A stretch of 64,000 nucleotides of DNA from Spirodela intermedia (lineage: Eukaryota; Streptophyta; Magnoliopsida; Alismatales; Araceae), in assembly GCA_902729315.2 (NCBI GenBank), contig LR746275.1:3426001-3490000 (forward strand). Direction: 5' to 3'. The translations under genes and the position numbers were made by a program. This document shows, piece after piece, positions 56,001-64,000 of this stretch (within the stretch, counting starts at the first letter, position 1; the number at the start of each line of letters is the position of its first letter). Below the pieces are notes generated by a model. It saw only the letters and a program-made list of their open reading frames with translations, ran no database searches and was not told where the DNA came from.

Positions 56001-59000
56001 CTCATAGACTCTTTATTCCATGTGAACATTTTATCTCTAGTAATTTTTCTTTTTCTTGTGTATCCTAGTGTATGTATCCATGCCAATGGGTGGATTGAAA
56101 AAGAATGGGCTATTGTTTCCGTGAAAACTTCGAAGCACATGGCGTTAGCCGTGTGCTTATAATCCCTTTGGCCAATAACACGTCAAATAACGAATTTTAT
56201 ATTTTTCATGGATGAATGCTTCATAGGTTGACAATTGATTTTTTATTTAGAACTCACTGTGCATGTCTCATTTTCGTCTGTTTCTTGGAGATTGTGAACC
56301 ATGAAGGTTATCTTACAGGAATCCGTCGTTCGTGTTTGTGGCTGTGTGAAAGCATGAAATTCTGGAATCAGTTTCTCTGATGAGAACTGATTTTACAGAA
56401 GCAAAAAATATTCAGCTTGTAGGGAATCTATTTTCCTTCGATTGGTTTTACAGAAGTGCATACCCATTACGCCTTTTTTATTTTAACTTAAACAACCCAT
56501 TACGTCGCCATAGTTGTTTCCAAGTAGATCAGATAGCAAGCAACAAGTCGGTGGACACTTTCAATCATTCTGGCTTAGTTCATACCTGAGGGAGTTTTTG
56601 AAATATTTCACTGCATTATCGGTTCACATTTTATTATTCGAGACTACCACGTGTGAACACGATTTGTTCAACAGTGAGATTAAAGGTCTCATTCTCTTAG
56701 GTACCCATGTAGAAGTAGAACATGACTCTTTTGTATGGTAAACAATCCCACGGTTGGTTCAGTATTCTGTACGCTTGGGGGTATTGCACTATTCATGTCC
56801 TTGTATATGACTCCATGCATTGCATGCTTGAAATCATCAAAGTCTTTCTTTCTTTTGTGCATCTGTCCCGTTGAGTGATGACATTTGAATCTTTGCTTTT
56901 CATCTTCTGGTTGTAAATTTCTTCCAGAAATCGAGGGCTGAGCTATCCTTTTCTTCTGGTGCAGGCCTTCAAAACAATGCGCGGGGTTGGAATTAAGCCT
57001 GATGTTGTAGCATACACCGCTGCCATTAAGGTTTTCTGCCGTTTATGTATTATATTATATTTTTATTTCGGTCAACTCTTGGTTAGCGTTCTGTTTCCTC
57101 TGCGACTTTGTTTCACAGTTAATATTTTGTCCAGTGAATATGCTGAATTGACTTCAACTAAATTATGACTGCTTTGTCTTCTCATCTCTGTGATTTGACA
57201 AGTTATGGATGATCACTATGCAAGTATCATTGTGGCTCTTTCTTTTTCGCTTGTTAATGATTATGACAGATCACTAAGATGGCCGGAATCATTCAATGTT
57301 CTTAATTTGATTTCATGTTCTAATTCGTATGTTTGGATCCTTTTCACTTAGGGTCTCTTCAACGTCAGAATATCTAAAACCAAGAAATGAAAATAAAGTA
57401 AAAAAGCCTACAACTCACTTTCTTTCATTGATGATCTTGGGATGCAGATGGTGGGCCTTTTGGGCAAGAAATTTTTTATTATCTCAATGACCTCATTTTA
57501 TTATTCCTGGCAGAGGCTCATAAATTTGAATAAAATTTCAAAAGGAAATTTGAATAATCCAATTGCTTGGTTTCGTGAACAGATGGTGGGCCGTGAAGTT
57601 GGTGTTCATACGTTAGAATTCTATTGTCAGTAGGGTTGAACGTCAGCTAGTCTCTTCTCCTAGATCATCCGTCATCCTTCATCTTCCTTTGTTAGGAGCC
57701 TCATCGATCTTCTGCTTTTCTAGCTCTTCGTTCATCCTTCCCTTTTTAGGTTGACCTGCTTCCGGCTCCCTGAAGGGAGCTCCCTATGTTTTTAAGGGCT
57801 TGGCGACTATCAAGAGGCCACCCATGTGTAGTAACTTCCTCACCGGGGATTCCCCACTTGGGGAGAGCCACGTGTGGGCCTCTTTCGGACTGCCTGGCTG
57901 GGCCATGTAGGAGTTGCATGTGATCAGCCTGGGTAGATTGGCTGCTATTTTTAGATATTACCATGACGTGTAAATATGAGTGTAAATATTTATTAAGAAT
58001 TTTAAAGTTTAAATGCACGAGCATACATGCACCTTCACCTTCCCTCTTTGTTGGGTGAATATGTTCTATTAAATGGCAACCATTATGGAACATCCGTGGC
58101 AAAGGATTCTGCAATTTTCGTTTGCCACTGGTAATAAAGAATCACAGAAAACAAAATTCTGTACAAAGCGTTAATGGGCTTTACCATCTACCATCTGTTG
58201 AATCTTTCTGTAGTCTTATGAGTATGGTTTCTTGCGTGCAGATGACTGTGACGTTGTTTTTCCATTTCTCTCATAAATTTGTCTTCTATATAATTTTCTC
58301 GAGAACACCAGGTTACCCGATTAGTTTTTTCTTGAATAACATAAGCTCGTTTTTCTCTGTAGGCGTGCGTAGCGAATAACAATCTGAAGATAGCGTATTC
58401 GTTATTCGAAGAGATGAAAAGATACCAAATACATCCCAATTTGGTAATCATCAGCAACTCGTGTTTATTTATTCAATGTCTTTCTCAAGGGTTACTATTA
58501 AATTGATCTCTAACTGCCATATAATTCTCATGATGAAGAACTGTCATGATTAAAATTTTATGTTGATGAATGTGATCATTTTCCCATTATTTGGCGACCA
58601 TTTAAAGAAGCAGATTGGGGGCTACTCGGATTAATGCTCTAACAGTCTGTTTCGCAGACAGAAGACGTTGCAAGTGTTTAGTCGTTTCTCTTGAATACGA
58701 TGAGTCCCACGATAAAACAATTAACTAATCCGAACCGGTTCTTTGCTGTGGAAGAATCCAATGAAAAACAAGAGTATCCTCTCTCCTACACATTTGGCCT
58801 GATGAGATATCATTCTATGGAAAAATACCCAGTCCAAGGTTGAGTATCCTGTCCCTTACCCACGTCGCCACTTCCATCCTGTTGCCAAACGGGGAAGTTT
58901 GATTTTGAACTACCTCGCAGAGAGCAGGGAGATTTACACCGATTCGATTCTTTTAATATTTTGACTTTTTGGGTCCAGTGCCATTCAACCGATATCCATC

Positions 59001-59212
59001 GGCTCTGGTTCAGTTTGGGCAGGTCAATGCCTCTTTTGTCCATTGTTGTACCACCCGGGTTCCAAATTGTGAACTTAGAAAATAGTGATGGTAATCAATC
59101 TTTCAAAAGGGATGAGACATTTCAAGATCATTTTTTCTTTTCGAATGTTGATACTTGTGACACCTGGGGGTGTCAATGAGCCCAACGCCTTGTCCAGTGG
59201 GGCGGGGCTTTG

Positions 59213-59249
<37 letters not shown>

Positions 59250-60786
59250 TTCTCCCTCTCTCTAAGGACAGGTGCTTTGGGGGTCTTGTTATCTGTGGTG
59301 TGCCAGACCATTCATTGTGTGGGTCTGGTCAAAAGCCTATATTTTGCAATTCTTTAGGCCCTCTTCTGGTCCAGACCTTTAAATAGATGCCCGGTTTGGG
59401 CTGGACTTGCCAAGTCCCCAATCCGGACCTGGGCCCACCCGGGCCATTGACTCCCTAATCGCACTGCAAATAACTTGAGGGGTGATTCCCGGCGATACAT
59501 TTATGTACTTGTGGTAGCCTTTCGTAACTCTTCTAAATGCTTAAATGGCTAATCCCTCCCTCCCTCCCTCTCTCTCTCTCTCTCCCTCTTTCTCTCTTAA
59601 CGTGTGGTTATCCAGGTCACATACAATACTCTTCTCAAAGCTCGTACCAGATATGGTTCCTTGCACGACGTTCGGCAATGCCTAGCCATGTACCAAGACA
59701 TGCGTAGAGCTGGGTGAGGATAACAAACAAGCGCTCCTTTTGTTCAGTGAGGAGTCGGTTCTTCACCTACCGTGGTTTTCTCGTTTGCAGGTACAGTGCA
59801 AATGATTATTTTCTCAAGGATCTGCTGGGGGAGTGGTGTGAAGGTGTTCTGGGCACCGCCACCGGAAGCAGAGGGCTCCTGGGCTTCAACGACCATCTCC
59901 CTGAAACTTGCGAAAGCAGGGCCCAAAGTCTCTTCATTGAAAGGGTCGCCGTTCTCCTGCAGAAAGATGTCAGCGAGAACCAGGTGGTCGACCTCCACGG
60001 GCTCACAAAGGTAAAATATTTTTTCTAATTTAGTGTCAATTGTGGGTGGGTTTTCTAGGATTGGGCCAATCTGCTCTCTATCCCACCCAGTTCTTGGCGT
60101 CGTCCAAAGAGGCTGGCTTGCAACCGTGGTGCCCTTTTTCTGCCAAACGGGGCTCGCGAGGCAGTCGCAAACTTTACAGACCGTTTCCAGTCTTCTCCTT
60201 TCGGCCTAGGCCCAATGCAACCCTAAACCTGGATGCATATCTCATCCTTTATATATCATAAATTCAGTAGGTGTTCCGTCATATTTCCCTCAGAATCTGA
60301 ATCTCGCCTTGACCGCAGGTCGAGGCCCGGGTGGTGGTTCTTTCGGTTCTAAGGATGATCAAAGAGAGCTACGGGCCAGGTGACCAGACTCCCGAAAATC
60401 TCCCCTCACACAAAACTCTTCCCGTCAAGCACCTCGTGATCTCTCCTCCGATGGCTGTCGCAGGCCACCCAATCGACGAGGATCTGATCATCATCACCGG
60501 CATCGGCAAAGAGATCCCAGGCGAAGTCCACCGTGAATGGGACGTGAAGCATGCGATCGTCAAGCTCCTGCAGGATCAGCTGGGTCTCGAGATCTTGGTC
60601 GGCCAGGGGAGAGTACCGGCCGGGGTCAAGGACGTGAACCTTTCCAGACCGGGCACGAGCTCTTCCGCCACTCCCCAGAGGAGCGGGCCCTCTGAGAAGA
60701 AAGCGTCCTTCAGGAGACCGGAGGACATGGGAATGCTAAGAGTCACGAGGGAGTCGTTACAGCGTTGGCTACAGAACAGGCAGTAA
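47080..60786 (+). CDS. PPR-SMR protein, At5g02830-like, probably plastidial
   Basis: This is an organellar RNA-binding protein with P-class pentatricopeptide repeats and a C-terminal SMR domain. Eleven exons: 47080-47674, 47767-47854, 50524-50728, 53398-53505, 55038-55202, 55361-55951, 56965-57030, 58363-58443, 59616-59713, 59791-60010 and 60319-60786, giving 894 residues. The start (MREVEVI) resembles Arabidopsis MREFVVL. A Ser/Arg/Gly-rich presequence follows. PPR motifs lie about residues 310-690 (for example DVASYNILLKACCLAKR, VKPNIVTWSSLISACANTG, IKPDVVAYTAAIK and VTYNTLLKARTRYG). The SMR-type end has VVDLHGLTKVEARVVV and LIIITGIGKE; the usual TGxGxHS is degenerate (GIGKEIPG), so nuclease activity is uncertain. 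The specific RNA target is unknown. Confidence 0.92.
47855..50523 (+). other. PPR intron 2 with a pseudo-coding tract
   Basis: This AT-rich intron of 2669 bases contains a plus-strand frame near 49325-49445 (includes CHDGTTDEELDALLERFTEF) that looks like a fragment of a protein gene between stops. I do not recognise the parent. A decayed retrocopy is possible. Confidence 0.35.
50729..53397 (+). other. PPR intron 3
   Basis: AT-rich intron with no recognisable gene or transposon. Short frames on both strands (for example 51559-51924 minus) show no conserved features. Confidence 0.7.
53506..55037 (+). other. PPR intron 4
   Basis: AT-rich intron of 1532 bases with nothing recognisable inside. 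Confidence 0.7.
57031..58362 (+). other. PPR intron 7
   Basis: Intron of 1332 bases. The part at about 57740-57930 is GC-richer than its surroundings (words such as GGCTCCCTGAAGGGAGC, an inverted repeat, and CCGGGGATTCCCCACTTGGGGA). It looks like an inserted fragment, but no element type can be named. Confidence 0.45.
59215..59245 (+). repeat. (TC)n microsatellite in PPR intron 8
   Basis: A run of TC dinucleotides about 30 bases long. A second CCCT/TC-rich tract lies at 59552-59597 just before exon 9 and probably serves as an extended polypyrimidine tract. Confidence 0.9.
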
Positions 60787-61600
60787 GGCTCGATCTTCAC
60801 TCCTACCCTTTTTTCTTCCCCCGATCAAGCTTATGTAGGCTGAATCTTCTATAGCAAAAATATTATTACTCTGCAAGGTTTTCTTTGCCTTACTAATCGA
60901 GAGAGCAGATGAAGGTACGTCTTTAGCTAAGCGCAGCACGAGGGGGTTTTTACTGCCGAGGCTCTGACCCACTGTGGGTTTAGCGAGAGAGGCCTATAAA
61001 AGACGGAACCCCATGAAGCCAAGCCCATGCCAGTCTGTGGTTTAAGAGAGATAAGCCCGCGAAGACGGACCAGCCCTGGCCGAGGCCCAGGCCCAATGTG
61101 GTTTTGGAGAGAGGCATGGAGTGACAGGACCCTTATGAAGCCCAGCCCAGGTGTCACACGGTTAGGCTCTTCTGTGGCAGCTCTTTTACACGTCTTTCGC
61201 CCTTTTACGCGTCAATTGTTGCATAGCAATCACGTCTATTCTTGGTGTCCATGACAATGCATGTGAACGCACTTTATAATGTTCTTGCATCCTTCTCTCC
61301 ACGTGCTTATCTGGCCGCGTGCCCCCCCCCCTCCCCCTCCCCTTAAAACTACAACGTCTCACTCGGCATAGTGAGGAACTCTTAGGTGAAGAACTGCACC
61401 GAGTCATTCTCTTTTTCCTAGGTGGTGGCTTTTATTGACTTGTCATTCAGGTGGACTGTAAATGCGACGTGGCGATGTAAGTGACCACCACTAGTGATGA
61501 CTGTGTTCTAAGATGGCTTGGGCGTTCTTGATGGTAAAGGGGGAAGTCATTATAGCTTGTTACATTTAAGTTTTTTGTTGATCTCTTATACTATTTTAGG
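60787..61600 (+). repeat. PPR 3' flank with three degenerate ~60-base repeats
   Basis: After the PPR stop, words such as CCCACTGTGGGTTTAGCGAG, GCCAGTCTGTGGTTTAAGAG and CCCAATGTGGTTTTGGAGAG, each followed by GAGGC or AGACGG and ATGAAGCC/AAGCCC, recur between about 60965 and 61155. A TATAAAA is inside the first unit (60995-61001). It could be the remains of an LTR belonging to the neighbouring retroelement, but no clean boundary is visible. A poly-C run lies at 61321-61331. Confidence 0.45.
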
Positions 61601-64000
61601 AGGAATTGTGGAAGACATGATTTATAGCTGGTATTATGGTTAAGTAGGGGAAGTAGGTTATTTAGTCCATGATGACCTCGAAGGGTATTTCATACATAAT
61701 CAGGAAGCCGTGATGTCATTTGGTGCTGTGCATGCCAGTCCGTGATGATGACTTGCAAAAGCACTTTGTCGCTGATCTCCAGCTCCATCTCGTGTTGATT
61801 GCAATTGACATTTTTCTTCATGTGGTAGATGGCATGGACTAGAGCTTTCCTGATGTCTGTCAACATCTCTTGACATTACTTGACCATTTACTATGTCATT
61901 GGACAATGAATTGCTGCCTCTAACAAGTTGATTAAGGTGGTTGGTTACTTTCTAATTGCTAGCTCAAAAGAAGAATATCATATGGCAGAACTTTGGCTAA
62001 TGTTGTAGGCAAATTGGGATGTTTGATAACTCCACCTAATTCTCTAGTGAGGTCATCACTTAATAGCAAATACATTTATTGAGTAACACACTCACTCATT
62101 ATTTGTCTATGAATGTCAAACCATTGAGAAGTAGAGTTTGATGCCAAGTTTGGAGAATAAAGTATCTCGATGCTGAATATGATGACTAATGTAGTCCCTA
62201 AAATTTGATGACATGAATTAAGAAGAGCTTCTTAGCTTTATTTAAATTACAAGTGACTTGGATAATGGTGAATATGATGTACTTGGACAACTTGTCGACA
62301 ACAATAAGAATGTTCTAGTTGTTAACTTGAGGACAGTCGGTGATGAAATCTATGGTGATTGTCCACTATAGTTTATTTGGGAGGGGAGAGGTTGAAGCAT
62401 CCTTGTCCTTTTCACATAGTGCGGTTTTATCTTGTTGGCAGATGAGGCACAATTAAATAATGGCTTCTACATTTTGCTTGAGTCTTGGCTAAAAAAAAGA
62501 CCAATTGATGAGAGCAAGTATATGTGTTAATGATGTGAGTGATCTAATCATGACATGTTGAGAATTATAACAAGCCATTGTTATGAGAATAGTATACATG
62601 TTTTCCCTTAATATAGAGAAATCTATTTTCTCCTAGAAATGTCATCTCCTCTATATGTACTCATCATAGGAGATGTTATGTTATTATACTTTCGTATGCT
62701 ACTTATATTTCTCATACTAGGTTGGAGGATGTCGTAATGATGCGAATGTGGTTATGTACTCTATGTTAGTTTGTTTGCTTGTGGGTTTATGATAACATTC
62801 TCTAGACTTAATTTATAATAAAGTGTGAAATTATATTATATGAGGTAATATTGTCACATCACATATTTAGGTGACAATCATTATTGAGATTAAAATCAAC
62901 TATTGACCACATTGTTGATTTTGATGTCAACGTGGTTGTCTAGGAGGTAAGGTCTTCACACCAGAAGACAATGGATGATAGTGGTCATTTCCTACTCATG
63001 TGTTGAGTATCACTAGTTGGTGTTATTAAGCTTTGACTCTTGAAAGTGATGGGGTTTACTTTCTAGCTTAATATTGTGTAAATTACTTCATCAGAGTCAT
63101 ATGTATACCATAAATTATTTGGCAAAATTTAATAATCTTATGATGACTTCATTAACAACATCATCTTATCTTAGTGTCATATATTCTTTTTGTGGAGAAA
63201 ATTAATAAGAGGCACTACTAATATTGAGAAACTACAAATAAATTATTAGTAATAGTTTGAGAATCTTAAGAATGATTGTACTTCAAAAATATTATCTAGC
63301 ACCACCTAATCTTTAATGACCTAAATCTTGGTGTGATGTTTGCATTATGTTAAGTTTAATTCTATGACTTAAGAATTCTACTTTAGCAACAATGACATTA
63401 TAGCTGGGTTGGATGGAAGAACAAGTTATGGTTATCAATAGTTTTTAAGATTGTCTATAGATACTTCTTATAGTTTGCTATTGTGTTAGTGTAGATAAAA
63501 TTATTGTGTAATTTGATGATCACAAATTGTTTTAAGTATTATTGAAATATGTAATTCATTGGAGTGTAAAAAGATTAATTAATCAACTCAAAAGACATAC
63601 ATATGAAATAGAATAAGTTATAGCAAGTCACATATGTAGTCTTATATTTGTCTCCTCTTATACATACTTAATGATACTTACTTTGGAGGTCAAACTAAGA
63701 GAAAACTCAAGAGCCTCTTATTCGATCAAATAACTATTCCTCATTAAGGATCAGGTACTTGTCTATGGTAGTAATTTTGTTAATGGCCTTATAATTGACG
63801 CAAAGGATTAGTGTGTCACATTTTTTCTCATAGAAATGAATTAGAACTTCAAGTGATAATTTAAAAAACTAGATATGTCTACCTTAATAGTGCATGAATT
63901 ATCATTGAAGTTCTTCTAGGTATGCAAAAGTTTTTTTGTGATACTTTTATTAGTATGACTTCTACAAGTAAAAGTTTATTGATATGATTGATATCATGTC
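61600..64000 (-). mobile_element. Decayed Ty3/gypsy LTR retrotransposon (pol region), 3' part
   Basis: On the minus strand, conceptual translation through many stops gives reverse transcriptase from about 63810 to 63390 (CVNYKAINKITTIDKYLI, then LFDRIRG, FDLQSKYH, YKTTYVTCYNLF). Integrase follows at about 62500-62260 (RLKQNVEAII.LCLICQQDK of the zinc-binding HHCC region, then TITIDFITDCPQ at the start of the DDE core, then ILIVVDKLSKYIIF). Late integrase is at about 62010-61950 (FAYNISQSSA). The post-integrase KVLL-type segment is at 61850-61700 (MELEISDKVLLQVI). The RT-IN order is that of Ty3/gypsy, not copia. Dense stops, frameshifts and AT enrichment show an old, inactive copy that continues past the right edge. 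Confidence 0.88.

Overview
The window is nuclear DNA from a flowering plant. Nearly every gene is split by canonical plant introns (GT...AG, T-rich or AT-rich), the intergenic spaces are full of CT/GA and TA microsatellites, and the families are land-plant specific: ICR/RIP ROP effectors, an APETALA2 gene with a miR172 site, arogenate dehydratase, a PPR-SMR protein, and the tetraspanin GCCK type. Several genes have a very GC-rich first exon followed by AT-richer downstream exons (arogenate dehydratase is the clearest). That gradient is typical of monocots and some early-diverging angiosperms, but I cannot place the species. There is no sign of prokaryotic or organellar DNA.

Layout. 1-3103 (+): 3' part of a SAMTL-type mitochondrial-carrier-family gene. 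3483-4738 (-): a TET3-like tetraspanin, tail-to-tail with it. 5615-5869 (+): RCI2/PMP3 small membrane protein. 6219-6709 (+): an unassigned candidate gene, tail-to-tail with 6724-8369 (-), an ICR/RIP coiled-coil ROP effector. 11451-13614 (-): ribosomal protein uS12/RPS23. It is divergent from 15823-18936 (+), a nucleotide-sugar (UDP-uronic-acid type) transporter, across a spacer holding a degenerate tandem array rich in TGGGCC. 19884-24547 (-): a serine-rich protein of the CORD-like type. 25173-28067 (-): arogenate dehydratase. 29896-38255 (-): NOT4, the RING-RRM subunit of CCR4-NOT. 42407-44889 (+): euAP2 transcription factor. 47080-60786 (+): PPR-SMR protein. About 61600-64000 (-): a badly decayed Ty3/gypsy retrotransposon running off the right edge.

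The exon structures were worked out by hand. In all eleven recognised genes the exon lengths, phases and junction residues are mutually consistent, so most models are likely right to the base. Two introns (one in the carrier, one in arogenate dehydratase) have GC rather than GT donors. The genes form no pathway or cluster. This is an ordinary gene-rich euchromatic stretch whose neighbours are functionally unrelated.

I found no previously undescribed biological system. The observations most worth checking are the TGGGCC-rich tandem array between RPS23 and the transporter, a duplicated small-RNA-like element in RPS23 intron 1, four regular 56-residue repeats in the NOT4 tail, the unassigned gene at 6.2-6.7 kb, and a possible uORF overlapping the AP2 start.
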